DNA of 64,000 nucleotides. Source: Candidatus Parcubacteria bacterium. Its GTDB lineage: Bacteria; Patescibacteria; Paceibacteria; UBA6257; HR35. The notes beneath the pieces were generated by a model. It was given only the letters and a program-made list of their open reading frames with translations, made no database searches and was not told the DNA's origin. Of the stretch, positions 9,392 through 17,500 are shown piece after piece (within the stretch, counting starts at the first letter, position 1; each line of letters starts with the position of its first letter). The stretch lies in contig BPJI01000001.1 of assembly GCA_026004535.1 (NCBI GenBank), forward strand, positions 62,001 to 126,000, read 5' to 3'. Both the position numbers and the translations under genes were made by a program.

Positions 9392-9949
9392 ATGGCTACC
9401 AGATTTTATGTGCCAAAATTTATTACTATTGAGGACAAATTAGCCGGACTTTTAACTTTTCGACAGCTTTTTGCTTTGTTGGGGGCTTTTCTTTTAAGCT
9501 TCCTAGTTTTTAGAATTAACCAATTTTTAGGCTTTATTACCATGATAATTTCTTTTGGCACAGCTTTTTTATTAACTTTTGTTCATCTCAATGGCAAACC
9601 ATTCGTTTATATTTTGCCTCAAGTTTTTGGCTTTGTTTTTGGTAGTAAAAGATTTGTCTGGCAAAAAATTGAAAAAGTAACTTATAAAGAAGTAGCCCTA
9701 TCTCCAGAAATAACCGATAGAGTTCCCTATCCTAAAATTAAGGAAAGAAAAAAAAATATCGGCGATAAAGCTGAAATAATTTTGGAATATCCTGAAACTA
9801 ACATCAAAGAGAAATTGTCTGTTTCTTTAAAAGAACCGATCGCCCTCCAAGCCGAAGAAATTAATCGTTATGTTCATCGTCATCTAAGCAATCCCAAAAA
9901 TCCTTATCGCTTTTTTCCTTATGTTAAATTTTATCGAACCATAAAATGA
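9392..9949 (+). CDS. PrgI/VirB3-like membrane protein of type IV secretion
   Basis: A 185-residue protein with the PrgI family pattern: N-terminal RFYVPKFITIEDKLAGLLTFRQLF, two adjacent membrane helices (about 26-44 and 47-66), then a basic cytoplasmic tail. PrgI proteins stand in the place of VirB3 in Gram-positive-type conjugation systems and bind the VirB4 ATPase. The gene overlaps the following gene by 4 bp (ATGA), which is the TraC-like N-terminal partner of VirB4, exactly the context expected. The C-terminal 100 residues go beyond the minimal family length and have no assigned function. Confidence 0.85.
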   Translation: MATRFYVPKFITIEDKLAGLLTFRQLFALLGAFLLSFLVFRINQFLGFITMIISFGTAFLLTFVHLNGKPFVYILPQVFGFVFGSKRFVWQKIEKVTYKEVALSPEITDRVPYPKIKERKKNIGDKAEIILEYPETNIKEKLSVSLKEPIALQAEEINRYVHRHLSNPKNPYRFFPYVKFYRTIK

Positions 9950-10575
9950 TTGCCCCAACATTTTCTTTAATTAAAGTTAAAGACATTAAAAATGACACCT
10001 TAATCCTAGCTAATGGAGGTTTAAGAGGCATCTTAGAGGTTAGTGGCCTTAATCTTTCTTTATTAGATGAAAAAGAGCAAGAAATAATTATTAATCAGTT
10101 TAAAAATTTACTTGATGGTTTAGATTTTCCAATTGAGATTTTAGTTCTGTCGCGGATGGAAAATATTAATAATTATTTAAAAGTTTTACATTTAAGACTT
10201 GAAGAAGAAAAAGATCCGCTAATCAAGTTTCAATTAGAAGAATATATTAGTTTTTTAGAAGATTATTTACAAAACCATAAGATAATGAAAAAAATTTTTT
10301 ATCTTGTCGTGCCCTATGATTCAATTGAAACTGACTTGGGGCCATTGGCTAAAATTCAAAAACAATCTGGCTTGGGAGAAAATGAAGAAACAAAATTTGA
10401 ACAATTAGAAGCAAGAATAAATTATGTAATCGATGCTTTAAATAGCGTTGGTCTTTCTGCTTTTAGACTTTCTGATTTAGAATTAATTGAACTTTTATTT
10501 GAAGTATATAATCCTAATTTAAGGTGGCAACAATTACCAAAACAAATTATTGAAAAATTAGCCGAGGTACTATGA
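9946..10575 (+). CDS. TraC/VirB4 N-terminal-domain protein (stand-alone)
   Basis: The 209-residue protein resembles the N-terminal, non-ATPase domain of VirB4/TraC proteins: a beta-rich start with LILANGGLRGILEVSGLNLSLLDEKEQEIIINQFKNLLDGLDFPIEILVLSR, then helical NYLKVLHLRLEEEKDPLIKFQLEEYISFLEDYL and the strand IFYLVVPYD. In classical systems this domain is fused to the ATPase; here it is a separate gene, overlapping the ATPase gene by 4 bp. The two products presumably form a complex. It has no Walker motifs and no membrane segment. Confidence 0.75.
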   Translation: MIAPTFSLIKVKDIKNDTLILANGGLRGILEVSGLNLSLLDEKEQEIIINQFKNLLDGLDFPIEILVLSRMENINNYLKVLHLRLEEEKDPLIKFQLEEYISFLEDYLQNHKIMKKIFYLVVPYDSIETDLGPLAKIQKQSGLGENEETKFEQLEARINYVIDALNSVGLSAFRLSDLELIELLFEVYNPNLRWQQLPKQIIEKLAEVL

Positions 10576-12380
10576 TTAACATTCCAAAAATACCGTTTCT
10601 AAAACAAAACCAGAAAGCAAAGATTCCTATACCTCAAGAATTAACTGCTTTTGAAAAGGTGAAAGAATTAATTGCTCCTCCAGGAGCAGAATTTGCTACT
10701 GATTACTTTCAAATAGGCAATATTTTTGGCCGAACATTTCTTGTCATAGATTACCCTTCTTATCTTTTTTCTGGTTGGTTAGAAAAAATAATTAATTTAG
10801 ACGAGGCCTTCAATTTAAGTTTATATTTTTACCCTCTAGAAACAGGAGCGGTTTTAAAACAACTAGAAAAACAACTGGCAAGAATATCCGTACAAATACT
10901 TGAACGTGAAGAGGCAGGTAAAGTTAGATCACCTGAATTGGAAGCGGCTTACAAAAATGTTGAAGAATTAAGAGATTTACTAGCTCAGGCTGAAGAAAGA
11001 ATGCTCAAGGTTGGACTTTATTTAACAATCTTTGCCAGTGACAAAAAAGAACTTGACCAAAAATCAATAAAAATTTCAAAAATCTTAGAAAGCATTTTGG
11101 TAACAGTCAAGCCAATTATGTTTCTTCAAAAAGAAGCATTTATCTCAACTTTACCTTTAGGCTTAGATGAGATAAAAACTAACTATCATTTAAATTCCTC
11201 AACCGCCTCTTCGTTTTTCCCTTTCATTTCTTCGGAATTAGTTGATGAATCAGGAATTTTTTTTGGTATCAATCTTCAAAATGCTGGTTTTGTTATTTTA
11301 GATCGCTGGAAATATGAAAACCCTCATTTAATCATTTTAGCTCGCTCAGGGTCTGGGAAATCTTACACAGCCAAATTAGAAGTAATGAGAAATCTAATGA
11401 TAGGAACAGACGTTTTAATTTTAGATCCTGAAAACGAATATCAAAGTATTACTGATCTTTATGGTGGCTCTTTTATTCCTCTGTCTTTAAAAGCTGACAA
11501 TACATTTAACCCCTTTGATTTGCCCCCTGTTTTACCCAACGAAGAACCGATTGATATTTATAAGGAACATATTGCTGATTTAATTATTTTTTGCCAATTA
11601 ATTATGAATGAAAAATTATCATCCGAAGATTTGGCAATTTTAGATCAAGCAATTAATCAAACCTATGCTTCATTTAACATCTTACCTCATCAAGATTTCT
11701 CTAAAATTGAAAGATTTCCAACTTTAAACGATCTAGAAAAAATCTTAAATGGTCTTGTTGGTGGAAGTAAAATTGCAAGCAAACTCTATCCTTATACCCA
11801 AGGAAACTTCAGTGGCTTTGTTAATAAACCAACGACAGTTGAACTCAACAAAAGATTAATTGTTTTTGGTTTTAAAGATCTACCTGAAATTTTAAAACCA
11901 ATTGGAATGTTTGTTGTTTTAAACTATATCTTAAACAGGGTCAGACGAGAAATGAAAAAAAGACTAGTGATCATTGATGAGGCTTGGTGGATAATGAGAC
12001 AAGAAATTGGGGCTGAATTTTTGTTAAATGTTGTTAAACGAGGAAGAAAATATAATTTAGCTGTAACCAATATCACTCAAGACGTTGAGGATTTTCTTAA
12101 TTCTCCTTATGGTCGACCAATTATTACCAATTCAGCTATTGTTTTTTTAATGAAACAATCAACAGCAACGATTGATCTTTGTGGTCAAACTTTTGCTTTA
12201 TCTGAAGGCGAAAAGCAGTTTTTACTTCAAGCTGAAAGAGGGCAAGGTTTAATTTTAGTCGGCCAAAAAAAAGCGCCTGTTTATGTTTTAGCCTCCTATG
12301 CTGAAGATCAAATTATTCGAACCAGACCCGAACAATTAATTGCCTTAAGAAAAGCCAAAGAGGCCTTAATGAAAAAATGA
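10572..12380 (+). CDS. VirB4-family secretion ATPase
   Basis: A 602-residue cytoplasmic ATPase that powers assembly and transport in type IV secretion. Walker A lies in LARSGSGKSYTAK near residue 257, followed by the conserved DPENEYQSITDLYGG (VirB4 motif DPEGEY). Walker B is RLVIIDEAWWIM near 465, and there are further motifs VVKRGRKYNLAVTNITQDVEDFL and NSAIVFLMKQ. The N-terminal 250 residues carry the substrate or partner domain of the family. It overlaps the upstream TraC-like gene and the downstream secreted protein gene by 4 bp each. Together with the VirD4-like ATPase at 20403-21893 it gives the two motor proteins of a minimal system; no VirB11-type ATPase is visible in the window. Confidence 0.92.
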   Translation: MINIPKIPFLKQNQKAKIPIPQELTAFEKVKELIAPPGAEFATDYFQIGNIFGRTFLVIDYPSYLFSGWLEKIINLDEAFNLSLYFYPLETGAVLKQLEKQLARISVQILEREEAGKVRSPELEAAYKNVEELRDLLAQAEERMLKVGLYLTIFASDKKELDQKSIKISKILESILVTVKPIMFLQKEAFISTLPLGLDEIKTNYHLNSSTASSFFPFISSELVDESGIFFGINLQNAGFVILDRWKYENPHLIILARSGSGKSYTAKLEVMRNLMIGTDVLILDPENEYQSITDLYGGSFIPLSLKADNTFNPFDLPPVLPNEEPIDIYKEHIADLIIFCQLIMNEKLSSEDLAILDQAINQTYASFNILPHQDFSKIERFPTLNDLEKILNGLVGGSKIASKLYPYTQGNFSGFVNKPTTVELNKRLIVFGFKDLPEILKPIGMFVVLNYILNRVRREMKKRLVIIDEAWWIMRQEIGAEFLLNVVKRGRKYNLAVTNITQDVEDFLNSPYGRPIITNSAIVFLMKQSTATIDLCGQTFALSEGEKQFLLQAERGQGLILVGQKKAPVYVLASYAEDQIIRTRPEQLIALRKAKEALMKK

Positions 12381-13000
12381 AAAAAATATTTTTCTTAATT
12401 ATAATTACTTCTTTATTGACAATTAAAAATTTTGCCTTGGCTAAGGATAATATTTATATCAGTTTTAAAAAAACTGCTGCTGGCTTGGTTATAGGTAATG
12501 AAATCTTTGATCATCAAACAAAAAAATTTTTAAATCCAACTGAATATATTTATGAATGGACAATCCCAGCTTTAGGAATAAATAAGCAAATAACATATTC
12601 AAATATTATTTTTATTCCATTAGAAGGTAAAATATCTAATATATCTAATATTTTCCTAAATCTAAAAGTAACCAAAAAATTTTCTGATAGGGTGTTTTAT
12701 TTTAATGAACTTAAAGTATCATTGCTAAAGCCAAAGGTAGTAATTGGCTTAAAACGAAATAATATTCTGATCCCCTTGATATCTAAACTAAAACCTGATG
12801 ATATTTTAACCCTTACAACTGAAGGTTTCTCTTCAACTAATTTAAATTACATCTGGACATTCAATGAAGCTTTTATTTCTAACGAAAAAGAGATATCAGT
12901 CAGTAATTTAGAAGAAAAAAATGGTATAATAAAAATTAAGGTCTTTGCCCCACTAACTGGTGAAAAAGCCGAAGATTCAGCGCCAATCCAAATTGAATAA
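12377..13000 (+). CDS. Secreted beta-rich protein of secretion operon
   Basis: A 207-residue protein with a clean cleavable signal peptide (MKKIFFLIIITSLLTIKNFALAK). The exported part alternates short beta-type stretches such as IYISFKKTAAGLVIGNEIFD and LNYIWTFNEAFISNEKEISV, which look like one or two Ig-like folds. Cysteines are absent. It is locked between VirB4 (4 bp overlap) and the VirB2-like/L,D-transpeptidase gene (TAATG overlap), so it is likely produced stoichiometrically with them. A cell-surface component of the apparatus is the most plausible role, by position only. Confidence 0.65.
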   Translation: MKKIFFLIIITSLLTIKNFALAKDNIYISFKKTAAGLVIGNEIFDHQTKKFLNPTEYIYEWTIPALGINKQITYSNIIFIPLEGKISNISNIFLNLKVTKKFSDRVFYFNELKVSLLKPKVVIGLKRNNILIPLISKLKPDDILTLTTEGFSSTNLNYIWTFNEAFISNEKEISVSNLEEKNGIIKIKVFAPLTGEKAEDSAPIQIE

Positions 13001-13839
13001 TGCCAAAAATTAAGTCACCATCAGAATATATCCAATGTACTGATATTGCTTCTTGTTTTCAAGCAATTTATAATTTCTTCTTTGCTCTCTTGATTGCTTT
13101 AGCTTTTTTATATTTTCTTTGGGGTGCTATTCAATATTTAATTTCAGGTGCAAATATATATCCAAAAGAGGAGGGTAAAAAGAAAATGAAGGATTCTATT
13201 ATTGCTGTAATTATTGCTTTAAGTGTGCCAATTATTTTAAATATGATTAATCCTGATATTTTTAGAGCAGAATTAAGCATACCAATAGTTGAAGCCCGTC
13301 TTCCTGGCTACATATCTGCCCCAGAAACACCGCCAGCAGATATTCTACCATCAGGACAAAAAGTAGTTGATGCTCAACCAAATTCAAATTTAATGAATAA
13401 ATTGAGGGATATAAACTATATAAAGTATCTTATTATTGACTGTGACGCTTTGAGAATGACAATTGTTGGGGTTAATAACGAAGGTCAAGAAATCCAAGTA
13501 GCTAATGATATTCCAATAAATACCGGGAAACGGATAAATGGGAAAAATTGTAATGAAAAAAATGTACCAAACAGTCATACTACTCCTAAAGGTTCGTTTA
13601 AAATTTCAGGTAAAAGATATAATCCTAATGGTCTTGTATCATTAGAATCTGGAGCTTCTCTGGGCACCAGGGCTCTGGTATATCATCAACAACGCGGACT
13701 TCTTATTCATGGTAGCGCAACAGAAGAAAAAAATAGGAGTTTTCCGGAAACTTGGGGCTGTATTAGAATGAAAAATGAAGATTTAGCTGCTATATTTGAC
13801 AAGGTAAGAGTAGGTACAACTATATTGAAAATTAAATAA
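13000..13839 (+). CDS. VirB2-like membrane domain fused to L,D-transpeptidase (YkuD)
   Basis: A 279-residue fusion. Residues about 20-85 have two membrane helices separated by a short charged loop (FALLIALAFLYFLWGAIQYL, ISGANIYPKEEGKKKMKDS, IIAVIIALSVPIILNMI), the layout of TrbC/VirB2-type pilin-like proteins in these operons. A Pro-rich linker (about 100-125) leads to a YkuD domain. LIHGSATEE supplies the conserved His near 237, and ETWGCIRMKNED supplies the catalytic Cys near 254 in the S/WGCIRM motif. YkuD enzymes make 3-3 cross-links in peptidoglycan using this Cys. The fusion would place wall remodelling at the secretion channel. Positions of His, Gly, Cys and Arg are all conserved, so it should be active. 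A 26 bp gap separates it from the next gene. Confidence 0.88.
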   Translation: MPKIKSPSEYIQCTDIASCFQAIYNFFFALLIALAFLYFLWGAIQYLISGANIYPKEEGKKKMKDSIIAVIIALSVPIILNMINPDIFRAELSIPIVEARLPGYISAPETPPADILPSGQKVVDAQPNSNLMNKLRDINYIKYLIIDCDALRMTIVGVNNEGQEIQVANDIPINTGKRINGKNCNEKNVPNSHTTPKGSFKISGKRYNPNGLVSLESGASLGTRALVYHQQRGLLIHGSATEEKNRSFPETWGCIRMKNEDLAAIFDKVRVGTTILKIK

Positions 13840-13865
13840 TCAAAGAATATCAAAATTATTAAAAA

Positions 13866-14966
13866 ATGAAAAAAAGAGTTATTATTGGGATAATTATATT
13901 ATTGATTGTGGCTTTAATAGTTATTTTAGGTTATTTTAGAAGTAAATCAGCAAAAGAAAAAGCAGAATCGCCTGGAGTTATTGAAGTAGAACAACCACCA
14001 CAATCATTACCTCTGCCTATTAATCAAATAACATCCTCAATTCCATCAATACCTACCTTACCGACAGCAACAACAGAACCAACAAAAACTTATCAATTAC
14101 TTTTCAATCAATCTTTTATTTATCTTGATTTAGATTATCCTCTGCTTTATGTTTACGATCCTCAACAAGAAATTATTAAATATCTAAGTTTAGAAGATGA
14201 AACCTATAGAGAAATAGCAAAAATACCTAACCTAAAACAAGGTTGGCTATCTGAAGATAAAACAAAAATTGTTATTGAAACTAATAATGGCTTCTCTTTG
14301 ATAGATATAAAAGCTGATAAACTAGATACTCTGCCAATATTCACTCAAAAAGTCGTTTTAAATAAAAATATTATTCTATATTTAAGTAATGATAAAGATA
14401 TTTCTTATATAGCTTACTTTAATGATAAAACTGGGGATGTTAAAAAAATTAGAAACTTAGGTATTTTAAACCCTGATTTTGCTATTTTAAAAAACGGTAT
14501 TTTGATCTATGAACAAAATAGTCCGGTCTTATTCTTAGATTTCAAAAATCAAGCTGATCTTAGTCTATTTTTAGATATACAAACTGCAACCATTATACCT
14601 AATAAAAATAAAGATTTGATTTTTATGAGTTTTAAAAAAAATGATATATGGCAAAGTCAAATTATCGATATAAATAAAAAACTGATTTACTCTTTTTCTT
14701 GGGCAGCCATTAAAGACAAATGTACTTTTGATGAAATTTTAGTTTGTGCCCTGACAAGCAATTTTAATGATTCAAGTCCTTCAGATTGGTATTCTAATAA
14801 AACGAGTGTTGACGATAAAATAGTTATTTATTATCCTCAAAATAATAAACTCGAAGAAATTCAATTAGAAGGAAAATTTGATTTTGTTAGACCAAAATTA
14901 ACTCCCTTAGGTATTATTGCCTGGAATCGTCTAGATGCTAAGTTTTATTTATTGAAGATCGAGTGA
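13866..14966 (+). CDS. Membrane-anchored surface protein, possible beta-propeller
   Basis: A 366-residue protein with one N-terminal membrane anchor (VIIGIIILLIVALIVILGYF), a Pro/Ser/Thr linker (about 40-75) and a C-terminal exported domain made of repeated blade-like strands (YLDLDYPLLYVYD, FSLIDIKADKLDTL, YIAYFNDKTGDVKKI, LIFMSFKKNDIWQSQIID). This resembles WD40/TolB-like propellers, but no strict repeat motif is seen. It is the last gene of the plus-strand secretion operon and overlaps the converging yidC by 29 bp. Confidence 0.6.
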   Translation: MKKRVIIGIIILLIVALIVILGYFRSKSAKEKAESPGVIEVEQPPQSLPLPINQITSSIPSIPTLPTATTEPTKTYQLLFNQSFIYLDLDYPLLYVYDPQQEIIKYLSLEDETYREIAKIPNLKQGWLSEDKTKIVIETNNGFSLIDIKADKLDTLPIFTQKVVLNKNIILYLSNDKDISYIAYFNDKTGDVKKIRNLGILNPDFAILKNGILIYEQNSPVLFLDFKNQADLSLFLDIQTATIIPNKNKDLIFMSFKKNDIWQSQIIDINKKLIYSFSWAAIKDKCTFDEILVCALTSNFNDSSPSDWYSNKTSVDDKIVIYYPQNNKLEEIQLEGKFDFVRPKLTPLGIIAWNRLDAKFYLLKIE

Positions 14967-15555
14967 ATTTGATAAAAAGAGGTCTTTCTAAAAAAGCTAA
15001 AATAATGTTAGTTAACCAATAAAGACTAAAAAGTGCTGGGAGTTGAAATAAAACCAAGCTTATTAAACCAAAGAAAAATAAAGATATTTTTCTTTGTTCT
15101 TGAGGTAATTGGAACAAACTTAAAGCTTGTAAAACAAGAATAGCCAGAACAAGAAAAATATTTCTTTGAGTTAAATCAATTAAACCCAAAAAAGAAAGAT
15201 TGAGCCCAGATGTTTTTAGAAGAAGATCGAGGGCTAAAAAAATAATTATAAAAATTGGCAAAGATAAAAACTGAATAAAAATTGTAAAAAATGGATTATA
15301 GTTTTCTTGTTGATAAATTTTTGTTAATTCCTCAGCTTGTTTTTGAAAATCATTTTTATATTTTTTTAAGACCTCATTGATTTTAGGTCTTAATCTTTTC
15401 ATTTTTTCCCCTTCTAAAAAAACTAAATATTCAATTGGCAAAATAACAACTTTTAAAATCAAGGTGAAAACAATGATTGTTAAACCAAAATCCTGGATAA
15501 AATTATTTAACCAGAAAATAAAACCTAATAAACTTTGGCCCAAAAATTTAAACAT
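14938..15555 (-). CDS. yidC: Membrane protein insertase YidC/Oxa1
   Basis: A 205-residue polytopic protein of the Oxa1/YidC/Alb3 family, which inserts proteins into the cytoplasmic membrane. It has the hallmark first core segment (GLTIIVFTLILKVVILPIEYLVF), a charged cytoplasmic hairpin (MKRLRPKINEVLKKYKNDFQKQAEELTKIYQQ) and PFFTIFIQFLSLPIFIIIFLAL. The short length matches Gram-positive-type YidC without the large periplasmic domain. It follows rnpA with an 8 bp overlap, the standard rpmH-rnpA-yidC order. Confidence 0.93.
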   Translation of the reverse strand: MFKFLGQSLLGFIFWLNNFIQDFGLTIIVFTLILKVVILPIEYLVFLEGEKMKRLRPKINEVLKKYKNDFQKQAEELTKIYQQENYNPFFTIFIQFLSLPIFIIIFLALDLLLKTSGLNLSFLGLIDLTQRNIFLVLAILVLQALSLFQLPQEQRKISLFFFGLISLVLFQLPALFSLYWLTNIILAFLERPLFIKFTRSSINKT

Positions 15556-15871
15556 TAATCAAAATTCTTATTAAAGATTCTTTCAATTTTAAAAAATCGA
15601 CATCTTTTCTAAGAATAATAAAAAAATCATAGTTTTTAGTTTTTTTCTTTTTTAGAAACTCTCTAATTATAGCATAAACTCTTCGGCGCGCTTTATTTCT
15701 TTGAACTGCTTTTTTAAAAACTTCTTTTTGGGGTAAAATGGCAAAACGAGGATGATTGAGATTGTTTTTTTGAAAATAAACTAAAAAAATATCATTCGAA
15801 ATTTTTTGGTAAGAGCGAGAAAAGAAATTTTTTATTTCTTCACCTTTCAGACGATATTTTTTTTTAAGCAT
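15548..15871 (-). CDS. rnpA: Ribonuclease P protein component
   Basis: A basic 107-residue protein with the RnpA signature region KAVQRNKARRRVYAIIREF (family RNxxKR-type motif), preceded by HPRFAILPQKEVF and followed by the strand YDFFIILRKDV. RnpA binds the 5' leader of pre-tRNA together with RNase P RNA, whose gene is at about 55717-56148. It lies just after rpmH and before yidC in the usual bacterial order. Confidence 0.95.
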   Translation of the reverse strand: MLKKKYRLKGEEIKNFFSRSYQKISNDIFLVYFQKNNLNHPRFAILPQKEVFKKAVQRNKARRRVYAIIREFLKKKKTKNYDFFIILRKDVDFLKLKESLIRILINV

Positions 15872-15874
15872 TAA

Positions 15875-15991
15875 TTAAACAGTTAATTTCTTTCTTCCCT
15901 TCCTTCTTCGTCTTTGCAAAATCTTTCTTCCTGCTTTTGTCCCTTTTCTGGCTAAAAATCCAGAAGTTCTTTTTTGTTTTAACTTTGTCAT
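15875..15991 (-). CDS. rpmH: 50S ribosomal protein L34
   Basis: A 38-residue very basic protein. It begins MTKLKQKRTSGFLARKGTK, continues AGRKILQRRRRKGRKKLTV and matches the L34 consensus almost throughout, in particular the R/K-rich GRKVLxRRRxKGRxxL helix. It lies directly upstream of rnpA (3 bp between stop and start), the classical order. The start ATG is 1 bp from the 3' end of tRNA-Gln, so the mRNA must be released by tRNA processing or start inside the tRNA gene. Confidence 0.95.
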   Translation of the reverse strand: MTKLKQKRTSGFLARKGTKAGRKILQRRRRKGRKKLTV

Positions 15992-15992
15992 T

Positions 15993-16066
15993 TGGCTGCG
16001 GGGCTTGGATTCGAACCAAGACTAACGGCTCCAAAGGCCGCTGTGCTGCCATTACACCACCCCGCA
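15993..16066 (-). tRNA. tRNA-Gln (anticodon UUG)
   Basis: Minus-strand cloverleaf: acceptor TGCGGGG/CCCCGCA, anticodon arm GCGGC-CTTTGGA-GCCGT with anticodon TTG, T arm CTTGG-TTCGAAT-CCAAG, discriminator G and an encoded CCA. It is the only tRNA in the window where CCA is clearly encoded. It abuts rpmH downstream and the mirror repeat array upstream. Confidence 0.94.
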
Positions 16067-16080
16067 AATACAAAATATCT

Positions 16081-16383
16081 ACCCGGATGATTACCGGATA
16101 ATATATACCCGGATAACTAACCGGATATATATTTACCCGGACTATTACCAGATTATTTTACCCGGATAAACACCGGATAAAAATATCTACCCGGATGATT
16201 ACCGGAATAGATTACCCGGATAGCCACCCGGATTGTTTTAACCGGATGAGTACCGGATAAAAAATATTTTATAAATCACCCGGTTTATATCTGGGTAGTA
16301 TATCCGGTCTATATCCGGGTAATATTATCCGGTTCACATCCGGGTATTTATATCCGGTCTAAATCCGGGTAGAAAATATTTTT
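16081..16383 (+). repeat. Mirror repeat array, copy 1 (ACCCGGAT-N4-ACCGGATA units, then reverse complements)
   Basis: The 340 bp gap between tRNA-Gln and dnaX is filled by an array. Seven units of the form ACCCGGAT-N4-ACCGGATA, each followed by 5-10 AT-rich bases, are followed after an AT-only centre (about 16257-16277) by four units of the exact reverse complement form TATCCGGT-N4-ATCCGGGT. The N4 differs between units (GATT, AAAC, AGCC, GAGT and others). The whole can fold as small hairpins within units or as one long imperfect hairpin. There is no coding frame and no Cas gene. The bordering GC-rich words (CTGCTGTCTGCG at 16387-16398) recur around copy 2 at 36203-36503. Confidence 0.9.
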
Positions 16384-16408
16384 CAGCTGCTGTCTGCGTT
16401 ATATAATT

Positions 16409-17500
16409 TTATTTTACCTCAAAATACTCTAATAATGCAAGTTCTAATGGTAAAAGAAGTGACGGTGGCTCTCTTCTTAGATTCATTTCGGCTTCAAAAA
16501 AGAGTGAGCTTAATTTTTTTAAATCATTAATTTTAAAATTCTCAGCTAATTTTTTCATTTTAGCTATTAACTCTTCAGATTTTTCTGTTTCTAAATGTTT
16601 AGCATAATTGGGTTGAAGTTTTAAGAAAATTAATTGCCGAATAGTTTTTAACAGTGATTTGATGAATAAATTGAGATCAAATCCCTGGGCATAAACATTA
16701 AAAATAAAATTCAGAGATTCTTCAATTTTCTTTTGGCTGATTAATTCTAAAAATTCTAAAATTTTAGTTGGACTTAAATGACCTAAAAATTCGGCCACTA
16801 ATTCTTCCGAAAGCTCAAAATGAGGATTTAAACTTAAAACTATTTTTTCTAATAAAGTTTCAGCATCTCTTAATGATCCCCCAGCTTCTTCAGCAATTAA
16901 ATATAAAGCTGGTTCTTGGTATTTAAATCCTTCTTTATCAGCAATTAATTTTAATTTAGTTACAATTTGAGGTAGACTAATCCGACGAAAATCTAATCTT
17001 TGAACTCGAGAATGAATTGTATTTAAAATCCGATCAGGTTCAGTTGTAGCTAAAATAAAAATAGCATGACTGGGTGGTTCCTCTAAAGTTTTAAGCAAAG
17101 CATTAGAAGCTTCTTCGGTTAATGAATGGGCTTCATCGATAATGAAAACTTTATATTTGCCCTGAATTGGTCTAAAACCAATATGTTCTTGAATATTTCT
17201 AATGTCTTCAATTTTTCGATGAGAAGCAGCATCTAATTCAATTAAATCCAGAAATTTATTTTCTTGAAATAATTGACAAATTCGACAATGACCACAAGGT
17301 TCAGATTCTTTTAAATCTAAACAATTCAAAGCTTTGGCATAAATTCGAGCAACACTTGTTTTACCTGTACCCCTTTCGCCCGCAAATAAATAACCATGGG
17401 GTGGTCTTTCCCTTTTTAAAAAATTCTTTAAAATACGAACAACAACATCTTGACCAATAATTTCTTTGAAAAATTGAGGTCGATATTTGTGATAAAACAT
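16409..17500 (-). CDS. dnaX: DNA polymerase III subunit gamma (DnaX, short form)
   Basis: Clamp-loader ATPase subunit. It shows YRPQFFKEIIGQ, Walker A GERGTGKTS near residue 44-52, the zinc module CLDLKESEPCGHCRICQ, Walker B VFIIDEAHSL, sensor 1 LATTEPDRILNTIHSR and SLRDAETLLEK. At 363 residues it ends after domain III, so it equals the gamma form and lacks the tau-specific domains that bind the helicase and polymerase in E. coli. The start shares a base with the rpoD stop, so it is the last gene of the replication and sigma-factor operon. Confidence 0.95.
   Translation of the reverse strand: MFYHKYRPQFFKEIIGQDVVVRILKNFLKRERPPHGYLFAGERGTGKTSVARIYAKALNCLDLKESEPCGHCRICQLFQENKFLDLIELDAASHRKIEDIRNIQEHIGFRPIQGKYKVFIIDEAHSLTEEASNALLKTLEEPPSHAIFILATTEPDRILNTIHSRVQRLDFRRISLPQIVTKLKLIADKEGFKYQEPALYLIAEEAGGSLRDAETLLEKIVLSLNPHFELSEELVAEFLGHLSPTKILEFLELISQKKIEESLNFIFNVYAQGFDLNLFIKSLLKTIRQLIFLKLQPNYAKHLETEKSEELIAKMKKLAENFKINDLKKLSSLFFEAEMNLRREPPSLLLPLELALLEYFEVK

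Noticed and set aside
13390..13578. 62-residue minus-strand frame
   Set aside because: Antisense to the L,D-transpeptidase domain; no supporting signal.
15864..16073. 69-residue minus-strand frame over rpmH and tRNA-Gln
   Set aside because: It is a shadow in another frame of L34 and the tRNA gene; the real L34 frame is 15875-15991.
16081..16383. CRISPR array
   Set aside because: Units are two short words with 4 bp between them and reverse orientation halfway; there are no 25-40 bp spacers of unique sequence and no cas genes nearby.
16081..16383. Replication origin next to rpmH-rnpA with DnaA boxes
   Set aside because: TTATCC occurs within the words, but no TTATCCACA boxes or dnaA gene are seen, and the array has a second copy at 36203 beside uvrC and secG.
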